The position numbers and the translations under genes are program-made. A stretch of DNA of 18,087 nucleotides. Origin: JAEUIZ01 sp046155605 (GTDB lineage Bacteria; Planctomycetota; Phycisphaerae; Phycisphaerales; UBA1924). Location: positions 1 through 18,087 of the forward strand of contig JBJXFQ010000039.1 of assembly GCA_046155605.1 (NCBI GenBank), in the 5' to 3' direction. Under the pieces are notes generated by a model. The model saw only the letters and a program-made list of their open reading frames with translations, searched no databases and was not told the DNA's origin. Shown here piece after piece: positions 1 to 7,421 of the stretch. Within the stretch, counting starts at the first letter, position 1. The number at the start of each line of letters is the position of its first letter.

Positions 1-74
1 ATGCCCTGGCGCAGCAACTCGGCCGCCCGCAGCCGCCGCGCCTCCAGCTCCGCCGGAGTGCCTTTGGTTCGCAT
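1..74 (-). CDS. IS630-type transposase / HTH protein, N-terminus only
   Basis: The reading frame starts at an ATG at 74 and runs open off the left edge, so only about 24 residues are visible. They read MRTKGTPAELEARRLRAAEL and then LRQG. This is the usual opening of IS630-family (Tc1/mariner-like) transposases and related helix-turn-helix proteins, where a TPAELExRRxRA helix precedes the DNA-binding helices. The catalytic DDE domain lies outside the window, so an intact transposase cannot be confirmed. No strong ribosome site is visible; a weak GGGG lies just upstream. Directly upstream (126-222 minus) is an orphan promoter and leader whose likeness to 13101-13197 stops at a TA dinucleotide, and IS630 elements insert at TA. 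I infer that the left part of the window is an insertion. A chromosomal HTH protein is the alternative. Confidence 0.5.
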   Translation of the reverse strand, partial: MRTKGTPAELEARRLRAAELLRQG

Positions 75-125
75 GCCCCTGTATCGGCACAGTCGGTCAA
101 ATGTCTTTCATTGCGCAGAGATCAA

Positions 126-222
126 TAACACCTTGAAAGCACGAATGAGACGCATGGCGATCTCCTTGGGCTTGTCGCGACTGTCCGCGCGATCACCATA
201 CCAGAACCCCGCAGCCTGTCAA
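126..222 (-). repeat. Orphan copy of a promoter + leader module (copy 1)
   Basis: On the minus strand this 97-nt block contains TTGACA (222-217), a 16-nt spacer, TATGGT (200-195), a ribosome site AAGGAG (167-162), an ATG (155-153) and codons for MRLIRAFKVL. It aligns without gaps to 13101-13197 on the plus strand at 83 of 97 positions by my count, including 35 consecutive identical bases around ribosome site and start. Similarity ends at TGTTA (130-126). Here the frame continues only as far as MRLIRAFKVLLISAQ and then a TGA, so no secreted protein follows. The downstream sequence leads to the transposase-like start at 74. It looks like the 5' end of a secreted-protein gene cut off from its body. 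Confidence 0.75.
195..222 (-). promoter_or_regulatory. Sigma70-type promoter in the orphan module
   Basis: TTGACA is a perfect -35 box, followed by a 16-nt spacer and TATGGT (four of six consensus bases). The same boxes with the same spacing occur at 13101-13128. It would fire leftward into the short leader frame and then toward the transposase-like gene. Confidence 0.6.
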
Positions 223-289
223 GAGTGATTCCGTGGGCGGCGCACAATTATTATCAGTGCGGCGGCGCTGCCGTCGGCGGCATGCCAAT

Positions 290-1015
290 CTACCTTCCAT
301 AGTGCCGCAGCCAATGCACGACCGTCTTCGCCATCGCGTCGGCCTCGAAGTTGAGTTTCGTCCCCACGATCGCCTCGCCCAGCGTCGTGAGCCGCAGCGT
401 CGTGGGGATGAGCGCGACCTCAAAGACTCCGGCACGCGGATCGACCGCCGCGACCGTCAGCGAGACCCCGGCCAGCGCCACCGCGCCCTTGGGCACGATG
501 TACTCCATCAACGATCCCGGTGCAGCCTCGGTCGGTGTCCTCGACGCGGCCTCGCCGCGCGGAAGGAACGCCGATTCGTCGCGCGGATCGAGAGCCGCAT
601 CCGCCGTGCCCGCTGCCGTCGCGCGCGGCCGGATCGTCAGCCGTCGCTCCTTGCCCCACGGCCCCTCGCGGCTTTCCACGCGCTCGACCACCGCCACGCC
701 ATCGACATGCCCCTGAACCAGATGGCCGCCCATGAGGTCGCCCGCGGCCAGCGATCGCTCCAAATTCACCCGCGACCCCGCCGCCAGCGCCGAGAGCGTC
801 GTCTTCGCCAGCGTCTCGGGGACGACATCAAACGCCCATCCGGCCCCGCTCGCCGCCTCGGCAAGCGTCAGGCAACACCCCGAAACACACACCGAATCCC
901 CAACGCCGGGCGCATACGCCCATCCGGCGTCGGGCCGTATCAAGAGCCGCCGACCCGTCGCTGAGGGCTCGTTGGCCCCCACCGTCCCCATTGCCTGGAT
1001 GATTCCCGTGAACAC
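290..1015 (-). CDS. ribE: Riboflavin synthase (alpha subunit)
   Basis: This enzyme converts two 6,7-dimethyl-8-ribityllumazine molecules into riboflavin and the pyrimidinedione precursor in the cytoplasm. The product is 241 residues and starts with the diagnostic MFTGII, so I take the GTG at 1015 as the start. The two Lum-binding repeats are visible: VSGCCLTL in the first half, then MGGHLVQGHVDG opening the second and AGVSLTV further on. The family is usually near 200 residues. The extra length is a roughly 35-residue Ala/Arg/Pro-rich stretch at about 128-165, between the LTIRP strand and YIVPKGAVALAGVSLTV, probably a surface loop. No other rib genes are adjacent, so it appears to be a single-gene unit, divergent from the lipoprotein at 1119. 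The ribosome site is weak. The symbol is ribE in many bacteria and ribC in E. coli. Confidence 0.93.
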   Translation of the reverse strand: MFTGIIQAMGTVGANEPSATGRRLLIRPDAGWAYAPGVGDSVCVSGCCLTLAEAASGAGWAFDVVPETLAKTTLSALAAGSRVNLERSLAAGDLMGGHLVQGHVDGVAVVERVESREGPWGKERRLTIRPRATAAGTADAALDPRDESAFLPRGEAASRTPTEAAPGSLMEYIVPKGAVALAGVSLTVAAVDPRAGVFEVALIPTTLRLTTLGEAIVGTKLNFEADAMAKTVVHWLRHYGR

Positions 1016-1067
1016 GCGGGAACTCTACGGCGGAACCGGGGTTTGCTGCCCTGCGGAGGGGTTCGGC

Positions 1068-1096
1068 TTGACCCCGCCCCGCCGGGGCCGGATACT
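1068..1096 (+). promoter_or_regulatory. Candidate promoter for the lipoprotein-purH unit
   Basis: TTGACC (1068-1073), a 17-nt GC-rich spacer and GATACT (1091-1096) give five and four consensus matches. The predicted start near 1103 would leave a very short 5' UTR before the AGGGAGG ribosome site at 1107-1113. This is prediction only. Confidence 0.4.
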
Positions 1097-1118
1097 GCTT
1101 GCCCTTAGGGAGGCCGTG

Positions 1119-2291
1119 ATGACTCGAACCCTGTTGCCGTCGTCGATTTCGATCGCCCCGCTCGCCGCGGGCCTGGCCTCGTTGGCGGGCCTGGCCTCCC
1201 TGATGGGGGGAGCGGGCTGCGAGTCCTCGCCCTATTCCGCGGGCCGCAACCGCTCGACCAGCGAGCGCAGCGCCGGCCTGCCCGTCAACTATGACGACTA
1301 CGGGCGTCTGGGCTATTTGCTCGCCTGGAAGGGCTACCCCAGCGTCACCGGCAGCCTCCCCATCAAGTTTTTCGAGCCTTACGACGACATCGTCGTGACC
1401 CTCGAAGGCGGGAGCAAGGTCGCCATCCTTGATGCGATCTCGAGCACGCAGCGCTGCGCTGATCAACTCGCCAATCCGCTCTCGCGGTTCGTCGGCCTGG
1501 CTCGCTCGGGCGATCGCATCCTCGCCGCCGGCGAGGCCGAACTCTTCACCATCGACGCCAAGACCTGCACCGTCCTCGCACGCCGCAACTACGAGAAGAT
1601 CGTCGGCACCGAGCCGGCCCTCGTCGGCGATCTCATCTTCTTCGGGACCAACTCGGGCGAACTCGTGGGCCTCCGCTCCTTCGGTGCCGCCGCGGGCACC
1701 AAGGCCTGGGGCATCGCCGGCAACGGTGCCTTCACCCGCAAGCCCATCATCATCGGCTCGGCCGTGGGCGCGGTCTCGACCACCGGCGACATCATCTTCG
1801 CCGACGCCGCCACCGGCTCGCTCCTGGGCCGCAACAAAATCTTCAACGGCGCGAATGGCGACCCCGTGACCGACGGCAACCTCATGTTCGTCAGTAGCCT
1901 CGACCAATCCGTCTACGCCTTCAATCCGCTCGGCGCTTCGGTCGTTTGGCGTCATCGCACCGATCGCCCCCTGCACGCCCAGCCCACGGTCCACGACGGC
2001 CGGCTCTTCGCCGCCATCCCGGGCCCGGGCCTTCGCGCGTTCGAGGCCGCCACCGGCAACGTCCTCTGGACCTGCGCGGGCTTCGAGGGCGTCGTCGTCG
2101 CGGTCACTCGCGGCCGCCTCCTCGCGTGGGACGGCAAAGAGGCCGTCCTCATCGATCCTGCCCGCGGCGACATCATCGAACGCTCCACCCTCAAGGGCGT
2201 CTCCAAGATGAAGCCCGATCGCTTCGTTGATGGCAACCTCTACGTCGTCAGCAACACCGGCGTTGTCGCCAAGTTCGCGCCCCGGCGCTAA
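1119..2291 (+). CDS. PQQ-type beta-propeller lipoprotein
   Basis: This is a 390-residue product. The ATG at 1119 is chosen because an AGGGAGG ribosome site ends 5 nt before it and because a lipoprotein signal follows: a long Ala/Leu/Gly hydrophobic segment ending GGAGC, with Cys34 the likely lipidated residue. The mature part carries recurring propeller strands of the PQQ-like/BamB type, such as GDLIFFGTNSGELVGL, DGNLMFVSSLDQSVYAFNP, GRLFAAIPGPGLRAFEAATG and VLWTC. This family includes the outer-membrane assembly lipoprotein BamB and PQQ dehydrogenases; no enzyme-specific cofactor ligands are recognisable, so a scaffold or binding role is more likely. purH starts only 3 nt after the stop, so the two are probably co-transcribed, though no functional link is obvious. 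Confidence 0.8.
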   Translation: MTRTLLPSSISIAPLAAGLASLAGLASLMGGAGCESSPYSAGRNRSTSERSAGLPVNYDDYGRLGYLLAWKGYPSVTGSLPIKFFEPYDDIVVTLEGGSKVAILDAISSTQRCADQLANPLSRFVGLARSGDRILAAGEAELFTIDAKTCTVLARRNYEKIVGTEPALVGDLIFFGTNSGELVGLRSFGAAAGTKAWGIAGNGAFTRKPIIIGSAVGAVSTTGDIIFADAATGSLLGRNKIFNGANGDPVTDGNLMFVSSLDQSVYAFNPLGASVVWRHRTDRPLHAQPTVHDGRLFAAIPGPGLRAFEAATGNVLWTCAGFEGVVVAVTRGRLLAWDGKEAVLIDPARGDIIERSTLKGVSKMKPDRFVDGNLYVVSNTGVVAKFAPRR

Positions 2292-2294
2292 CCG

Positions 2295-3893
2295 ATGCCC
2301 GGCCTCGTCCCCATCACGCGGGCGCTCCTCTCGGTCAGCGACAAGACCGACCTCATCCCTTTCGCCCGAGCCCTGGCCGCACGCCTCGTCGAGATCGTCT
2401 CCACCGGCGGCACCGCCAAGGCTCTCGCCGAGGCCGGCGTCCCCGTCACCCCCATCGACCGCCTCACCGGCTTCCCCGAGATCATGGACGGCCGCGTCAA
2501 GACGCTGCATCCCAAGGTCCACGGCGGGCTTCTGGGCCTGCGCGACCATCCCGAGCACCAGGTCGCTATGCGCGAGCATGGCATCGTGCCCATCGACCTC
2601 GTCTGCATCAACCTCTATCCCTTCGAGCGCACCATCGCCCGTCCCGGCGTCTCGCACACCGAGGCCGTCGAGCAGATCGATATCGGCGGACCCAGCATGA
2701 TCCGCTCGGGCGCGAAAAACTTCGAATGGGTTACCGTCGTCACCTCGCCCAACGCCTACGACCGCGTGGTGGGCGAACTCGACGCCAACGACGGTAAAAC
2801 CTCGCGCGCCCTCCGCGCCGAACTGGCCGCCGCCGCCTTCGGACGAACGAGCGAGTACGACGCCGCGATTGCCTCCTTCCTCGGCCGCGCCTCTCCTGCC
2901 GCCTTCCCGCAAGTGCTGCGGCTTGGTTACATCAAGGCCGAGGAACTCCGCTACGGCGAGAACCCGCACCAGCAGGCCGCACTCTACCGCGACCCATCGT
3001 CCACCGGCCCGACGATCGTCAATGCCCGCAAACTCCACGGCAAAGACCTTTCTTATAACAACATCAACGACGCCGCCGCAGCCCTCGAACTCGTCAAAGC
3101 GCTGACCCGCCTCGACCGCGATCGCGCTGGTGCGGCCGTCATCAAGCACACGATCCCCTGCGGCGCGGCCCTCGCCGACCCCGGCCCGGGCGACGCCCGC
3201 CGCGCCATCGAACTCGCCCTCGCCGGCGATCCGCAGGCGGCCTATGGCGGCATCCTCGCCGTCAACACCACCCTTGACGCCTCTGCCGCCGAGCGCCTTA
3301 GCCAGTCCGACGTCTTCCTCGAAGTTCTCGTCGCGCCGGATTTCGAGCCCGTCGCCCTCGACATGCTCACCCGCCGATGGGCGAATCTCCGCATCCTCGC
3401 CGTCGGCGAGCGCCAGCCCTCGGCCCTTCGCAAGATCGAGTATCGCTCCGTCCCCGGCGGAATGCTGGTGCAAGACCGCGACCTCCTCCCGCCCGAGCCG
3501 CAGAGTTGGACCCACGCCGCCGGCCCGCGCGCCGATCGCCACACCGAGGCCGCCTTCCTCGAAATCGTCGTCCGCTTCCTGCTCAGCAACGCCATCGCCA
3601 TCGGCGGCCGCTGCGAGGGCGGCATCCGCCTCTTCGGTGCCGGCGCGGGCCAGGTCGATCGCGTCTCGGCCTGCCGACTCGCCGTCGCCAAGGCCGGATC
3701 GCTCGCGAAGGGTGCCGTCGCCGCCAGCGACGCCTTCTTCCCCTTCGCCGACGGCCCGACCATCCTCGCCGACGCCGGCGTCTCGATGATCGTCCACCCC
3801 GGCGGCTCCAAACGCGACCAAGAAACCTTCGACCTCTGCAACGCCCGCAACATTGCCTGCTACACCACCGGCATCCGCCACTTCCGGCATTGA
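2295..3893 (+). CDS. purH: Bifunctional AICAR formyltransferase / IMP cyclohydrolase
   Basis: PurH catalyses the last two steps of IMP synthesis: formylation of AICAR with 10-formyl-THF, then ring closure. The 532 residues match the usual length. The N-terminal cyclohydrolase domain (about 1-200) shows STGGT at 36-40, DGRVKTLHPKVHGG at 65-78 and DIGGPSMIRSGAKN. The C-terminal transformylase domain shows RYGENPHQQAALY (219-231), the catalytic Lys284-His285 in VIKHTIPCG, AAYGGILAVN, GAGAGQVDRVSACRLA and the terminal PGGSKRDQETFDL, TGIRHFRH. In KHTIPCG an Ile replaces the Asn usual in KHxNPCG; the Lys and His are kept, so I expect it to be active. The start lies 3 nt after the lipoprotein stop, without a clear ribosome site, which suggests translational coupling. 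Confidence 0.96.
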   Translation: MPGLVPITRALLSVSDKTDLIPFARALAARLVEIVSTGGTAKALAEAGVPVTPIDRLTGFPEIMDGRVKTLHPKVHGGLLGLRDHPEHQVAMREHGIVPIDLVCINLYPFERTIARPGVSHTEAVEQIDIGGPSMIRSGAKNFEWVTVVTSPNAYDRVVGELDANDGKTSRALRAELAAAAFGRTSEYDAAIASFLGRASPAAFPQVLRLGYIKAEELRYGENPHQQAALYRDPSSTGPTIVNARKLHGKDLSYNNINDAAAALELVKALTRLDRDRAGAAVIKHTIPCGAALADPGPGDARRAIELALAGDPQAAYGGILAVNTTLDASAAERLSQSDVFLEVLVAPDFEPVALDMLTRRWANLRILAVGERQPSALRKIEYRSVPGGMLVQDRDLLPPEPQSWTHAAGPRADRHTEAAFLEIVVRFLLSNAIAIGGRCEGGIRLFGAGAGQVDRVSACRLAVAKAGSLAKGAVAASDAFFPFADGPTILADAGVSMIVHPGGSKRDQETFDLCNARNIACYTTGIRHFRH

Positions 3894-3935
3894 AGCCTTT
3901 CGACCTTGAATCGCGCCTCTCGATGGCTTCGTGAG

Positions 3936-3955
3936 CCGATCGCGCGAGCGATCGG
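3936..3955 (+). terminator. Hairpin after purH
   Basis: CCGATCGC and GCGATCGG form a perfect 8-bp stem with a GCGA loop, 43 nt after the purH stop. No T-run follows directly (only TTCTTTCCT further on), so it may be an mRNA 3' structure rather than a classical intrinsic terminator. Confidence 0.4.
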
Positions 3956-3959
3956 AGTA

Positions 3960-4045
3960 ACCGCCGGTTCTTTCCTCGCCATGTCCCCCGCCTCTGTCGG
4001 CCCGTTCATCCCCGTCTCACGCGTGCTCGGCGGTGGGCTGCGGCG
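3960..4045 (+). pseudogene. gatC C-terminal remnant
   Basis: One frame reads FLAMSPASVGPFIPVSRVLG, close to the C-terminus of the intact GatC at 5567-5872 (LIAMAPDAVGPFIQVPRVLG). Most bases match over about 60 nt, including CCGTTCATCC and CGCGTGCTCGGC. No upstream GatC sequence precedes it and the frame runs on into unrelated residues, so it is a leftover fragment. It lies between purH and the secreted-protein gene at 4214, while the intact gatC lies beyond that gene, so the secreted-protein gene is bracketed by two gatC-like stretches. The rest of the 3894-4213 gap holds only the hairpin at 3936 and the ribosome site of the next gene. Confidence 0.6.
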
Positions 4046-4213
4046 TCTGCCCGTCGCCGGTCAGAGCCGCTGCCAGTTCGCGGCCCAGATCGCAGGTGCA
4101 GCGGAATGTGTCTCCGATGAGAAAGTGCGCGTGTACACTCGCGTGCGATGGCCCACGGAGTTCGTGAGCTGAACGTAAAGTGGCAGAACTGGATCTCCAA
4201 GGAGACAAACAAC

Positions 4214-5395
4214 ATGCATCGCTCACCGTTGCTTCTGATCGTGTTTTCGGCATCAGCCCAAGCGCAGTGGACGGTCACCAATCTCCACCCTGAGGGAGCA
4301 ACGCACTCGCAGGCTTTCGCCTCCAGCGGATCTGGGCAGGTGGGCCGGGTCTTCGCGGTCAACGTCAATCGGGCGAGCCTCTGGAACCGCTCCGCCCCCC
4401 CGCTCGACCTCCACCCGGAGGGAACGACGGAGTCGTACGCCATTGCCGCCAGCGGCTCTCAGCAGGTGGGCCGAGCGGGCGTGGGTGGAGTCCAGATTGA
4501 CGCGTATATGTGGAGCGGGACGGCAGAGTCGTGGACCAACCTCAATCCTGCCGGTGCAACTGGTTCGGAGGCCTCTGCCACGGACGGCATCCATCAGGCG
4601 GGCGTCGCCCTCGTCGGTGGCACAGAGCATGCCAGCCTGTGGATGGGCTCGGCTGGTACCTGGGTCGACCTGCACCCCGTCGGACAAGCAACGTCGTCGT
4701 GGGCTCGGGGCATCAGCGGCGCGTTTCAAGTCGGATATGCCAGCGTTCTCGGCGCTGACCATGCCTGCCTGTGGATGGGAACGCCCGGCACCTGGGTCGA
4801 CCTGGACCCCCCCGGATCATCGTCCTCGCGGGCGTTTGCCATCAGCGGCTCTCTTGTGGCTGGCTTTGCCCACGTGGACAATGTGCAACGCGCAAGCCTG
4901 TGGACCGGAACCGCCGCCGGCTCCTGGACGAGCATCCACCCCGTTGAAGCATCGTACTCGGTTGCATTCGTCATCGGCGGTACGGAGGTCGCGGGTTGGG
5001 CGGGCGTGGGCGGCAACGATCACGCTTGCCGGTGGAATCTGACGGCTGGTTCGTGGATAGACCTCCACACGTTTCTGCCCCCAGGGTTCACAACGAGCCA
5101 GGCCCGAGGCATCTCGACCGACGGAATCAACACATATGTGTGCGGCTTCGGATGGAACACGGCGACCGGGCGGACGGAAGCGCTGCTTTGGACGCAGGCC
5201 ATTTGCTACGCCAACTGCGACGGCAGCACCGCCGCGCCTCTCCTCAACGTCAACGACTTCGTCTGCTTCCTCAACTACTTCGCGGCGGGGGAGCAGTATG
5301 CCAACTGCGATGCCTCGACCACGCCGCCGGTGCTCAACGTGAACGACTTTGTCTGCTTCCTCAACAAGTTTGCCGCGGGCTGCACGGGGCCATAG
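4214..5395 (+). CDS. Secreted repeat protein with dockerin-like C-terminus
   Basis: The 393-residue product starts at the ATG at 4214, 9 nt after AAGGAG (4199-4204); an upstream in-frame ATG at 4148 would destroy the signal peptide. The signal peptide is MHRSPLLLIVFSASAQAQ. About seven repeats of 45-50 residues follow, with consensus W-x-D-L-H-P-x-G, then S-x-A, G-x-x-Q-V-G, and H-A-S-L-W-x-G. They resemble HAF-type or propeller-like repeats. The last 62 residues are two dockerin-like units, YANCDGSTAAPLLNVNDFVC and YANCDASTTPPVLNVNDFVC, each ending in FLNxFAAG. These resemble what is annotated in planctomycetes as a GC-type dockerin anchor. Function is unknown: a surface or extracellular protein. 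A hairpin follows the stop. Confidence 0.85.
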   Translation: MHRSPLLLIVFSASAQAQWTVTNLHPEGATHSQAFASSGSGQVGRVFAVNVNRASLWNRSAPPLDLHPEGTTESYAIAASGSQQVGRAGVGGVQIDAYMWSGTAESWTNLNPAGATGSEASATDGIHQAGVALVGGTEHASLWMGSAGTWVDLHPVGQATSSWARGISGAFQVGYASVLGADHACLWMGTPGTWVDLDPPGSSSSRAFAISGSLVAGFAHVDNVQRASLWTGTAAGSWTSIHPVEASYSVAFVIGGTEVAGWAGVGGNDHACRWNLTAGSWIDLHTFLPPGFTTSQARGISTDGINTYVCGFGWNTATGRTEALLWTQAICYANCDGSTAAPLLNVNDFVCFLNYFAAGEQYANCDASTTPPVLNVNDFVCFLNKFAAGCTGP

Positions 5396-5411
5396 CCGCC
5401 GACGTGCCACG

Positions 5412-5431
5412 GACTTCGGCCTTGCGAAGTC
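5412..5431 (+). terminator. Hairpin after the dockerin-like gene
   Basis: GACTTCG and CGAAGTC pair perfectly (7 bp) around a GCCTTG loop, 17 nt after the stop at 5395. No T-run follows. The remainder of this gap, to 5566, is a strongly pyrimidine-rich stretch (about 5470-5566) leading into gatC. Confidence 0.4.
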
Positions 5432-5566
5432 GGTGTGATGGACGGGAACGATCGCACCATCGGTGTCACGCTCTTCGGCATTCTCTCTCTTTCTCTTCGT
5501 TCCTCCGCCACTTTGTGCCTCCGTCCCGTTGTCCCCTCGTCCCTGCTTCCCCCTACCCTGCCCTCC

Positions 5567-5872
5567 ATGAGCGACCTGACCCTCGATGACGCCCGCCGCG
5601 TCGCCCGCCTCGCGCGGCTTGAACTCTCCGACGAGCAACTGGAGCGCTACCGCGCCCAACTCGACGCGGTCCTCGGCTACATCGACCAACTCCGCGCCCT
5701 CGACCTCGCCGGCGTCGAGCCGCTCACGCGCGTCGGCGACGACGCCAACCGCCTCGACGACGACGTGCCCGGCCCGTGCCTCCCCACCGCCGCACTCATC
5801 GCCATGGCACCCGACGCCGTCGGGCCGTTCATCCAAGTGCCCCGCGTGCTCGGCGAAGGAGGCGGCGCGTGA
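5567..5872 (+). CDS. gatC: Asp/Glu-tRNA(Asn/Gln) amidotransferase subunit C
   Basis: GatC is the small stabilising subunit of the GatCAB amidotransferase, which converts Glu-tRNA(Gln) and Asp-tRNA(Asn) to the amidated forms. The 101 residues start MSDLTLDDARRVARLARLEL and end DAVGPFIQVPRVLGEGG, the typical beginning and end. Length fits the family (about 95-100). The ATG at 5567 is chosen because the preceding frame is low-complexity Ser/Pro/Leu sequence encoded by a polypyrimidine tract. No Shine-Dalgarno is visible before this ATG (CCCTGCCCTCC), which is notable. The stop overlaps the GTG start of gatA. A partial second copy of its 3' end lies at 3960-4045. Confidence 0.92.
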   Translation: MSDLTLDDARRVARLARLELSDEQLERYRAQLDAVLGYIDQLRALDLAGVEPLTRVGDDANRLDDDVPGPCLPTAALIAMAPDAVGPFIQVPRVLGEGGGA

Positions 5873-7416
5873 CCGGCGGACCATCCGGCACCGCGCGGCC
5901 CACCCTCGCCGCGCTCGCCGACGATGTATGCGCCCGCCGACGCAGCGCCGAAGAACTCGCGCGCGAAGCCCTCGATCGCGCCGAGGCCGCTCGCCCCCTT
6001 AACGCCTTCCTCGATCTCTTCCCCGACGCCGCGCTCGCCGAGGCTCGCCGTATCGATTCGCTCCTCGCCTCCGGCATCGATCCCGGCCCGCTCGCCGGCG
6101 TCCCCGTCGCCATCAAGGACAACCTCTGCCTCGCCGAGCCCTATGGCGGCCGAACCACCGCCGGCAGTCGCATCCTCCACAACTATCACTCGCCCTACAC
6201 CGCCTCCGCCGTGCAGCGACTCATCGATGCCGGCGCGATCATCATCGGCAAGACCAACCTCGACGAGTTCTCCATGGGCTCTTCCGGCGAGAACTCCGCG
6301 TTCGGCCCCACGCGAAACCCCTGGGACCATTCCCGCGTGCCCGGCGGTTCCAGCGCGGGCTCTGCCGCCGCCGTCGCCGCGGGCGTCGTCCCCGCCGCGC
6401 TCGGCTCCGACACCGGCGGCTCAATCCGCCAGCCCGCCGCCATTTGCGGGCTCGTCGGGCTCAAGCCGACCTATGGCCGCGTCTCACGGCATGGCCTCAT
6501 CGCCTTCGCCTCAAGCCTCGATCAGGTCGGCCTACTTGCGCGAACCGTCCGCGATGCCGCGCTCATGCTCCACGTCATCGCCGGGCGTGATCCTCTCGAC
6601 GCGACGAGCGCTCCTCGTCCCATGCCGGATCCCTTGATCGACCTTGAAACTCCAGTCACGGGCGCGGTCATCGGCATCCCGCGGCAGGCCCGGTCGCCCG
6701 CGAATCACCCCGCCGTCGCCGCAGGGCTCGATCGCGCCGCCGCGGCCTTGGCCTCGGCCGGCGCGCGGATCATCGACATCGACCTTCCCCACACCGACCG
6801 CGGTATCGCCGCGTATTACATCGTCGCGCTCGCCGAGGCGTCGTCCAACCTTGCCCGCTACGACGGCGTCCGCTTCGGCCACCGCGCCGTCCTCAAGCCC
6901 GCCGAGGGCCTTGACGCCCTCTATGCTCGCTCCCGCGCCGAGGGCTTTGGACCTGAAGTCCAGCGGCGCATCATGCTCGGAACCTATGTACTTTCCGCTG
7001 GTTATTACGACGCCTATTACGCGACCGCGATGAAAGTTCGCCGACTTATCAAGCAGGACTTCGATGCCGCCTTCGCGTCGGGGAACGCGGCCGACGCCGC
7101 AAGCGGCATACGCGGCGATGTGGAGGCAAACGGAGCGACACGAGGCCGGGGCTGCCACGCAGTCCTCATGCCCGTCACGCCCGGCCCCGCCTTCCGCCTC
7201 GGCGAGAAGTCCGCCGATCCCCTCGCCATGTACCTCGAAGACGCCTACACCGTCACCGTCAACCTCGCCGGCCTCCCCGCCATCACCGTCCCCACCTCCC
7301 TCGCCGACATCGACGGCACACGACTCCCCATCGGAACCCAACTTGTCGGCCAGGCCTTCGACGAGCACCTACTCCTTCGCCTCGCACGAATGCTCGAACT
7401 CGGAGTCGGGTTCTGA
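5869..7416 (+). CDS. gatA: Asp/Glu-tRNA(Asn/Gln) amidotransferase subunit A
   Basis: GatA is the glutaminase subunit of GatCAB and supplies ammonia for tRNA-dependent amidation. I choose the GTG at 5869: AAGGAGG (5856-5862) lies 6 nt upstream and the GTG overlaps the gatC stop as GTGA. The 515 residues carry the amidase signature with the Lys-Ser-Ser triad: Lys83 in VAIKDN, the cis-Ser at 161 in GGSSAGS, and Ser185 in DTGGSIRQPA. The substrate-binding segment LGTYVLSAGYYDAYY is also present. The family is near 485 residues. Part of the excess is a Gly/Ala-rich insert of about 25 residues between DFDAAF and AVLMPVTPGPAF. It leaves the flanking motifs intact. gatB is not in the window. Confidence 0.95.
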   Translation: MTGGPSGTARPTLAALADDVCARRRSAEELAREALDRAEAARPLNAFLDLFPDAALAEARRIDSLLASGIDPGPLAGVPVAIKDNLCLAEPYGGRTTAGSRILHNYHSPYTASAVQRLIDAGAIIIGKTNLDEFSMGSSGENSAFGPTRNPWDHSRVPGGSSAGSAAAVAAGVVPAALGSDTGGSIRQPAAICGLVGLKPTYGRVSRHGLIAFASSLDQVGLLARTVRDAALMLHVIAGRDPLDATSAPRPMPDPLIDLETPVTGAVIGIPRQARSPANHPAVAAGLDRAAAALASAGARIIDIDLPHTDRGIAAYYIVALAEASSNLARYDGVRFGHRAVLKPAEGLDALYARSRAEGFGPEVQRRIMLGTYVLSAGYYDAYYATAMKVRRLIKQDFDAAFASGNAADAASGIRGDVEANGATRGRGCHAVLMPVTPGPAFRLGEKSADPLAMYLEDAYTVTVNLAGLPAITVPTSLADIDGTRLPIGTQLVGQAFDEHLLLRLARMLELGVGF

Positions 7417-7421
7417 ACAAC

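Noticed and set aside
1016..1118. Possible FMN riboswitch upstream of riboflavin synthase
   Set aside because: The divergent gap is only 103 nt, holds the candidate promoter and ribosome site of the lipoprotein gene, and shows no RFN-type conserved stems.
828..3890. Minus-strand open frame of about 1020 codons opposite the lipoprotein gene and purH
   Set aside because: It lies antisense to two well-supported genes and has the Gly/Ala/Asp/Glu/Val-rich composition produced by the complementary frame of GC-rich codons. No domain motif or start signal is seen.
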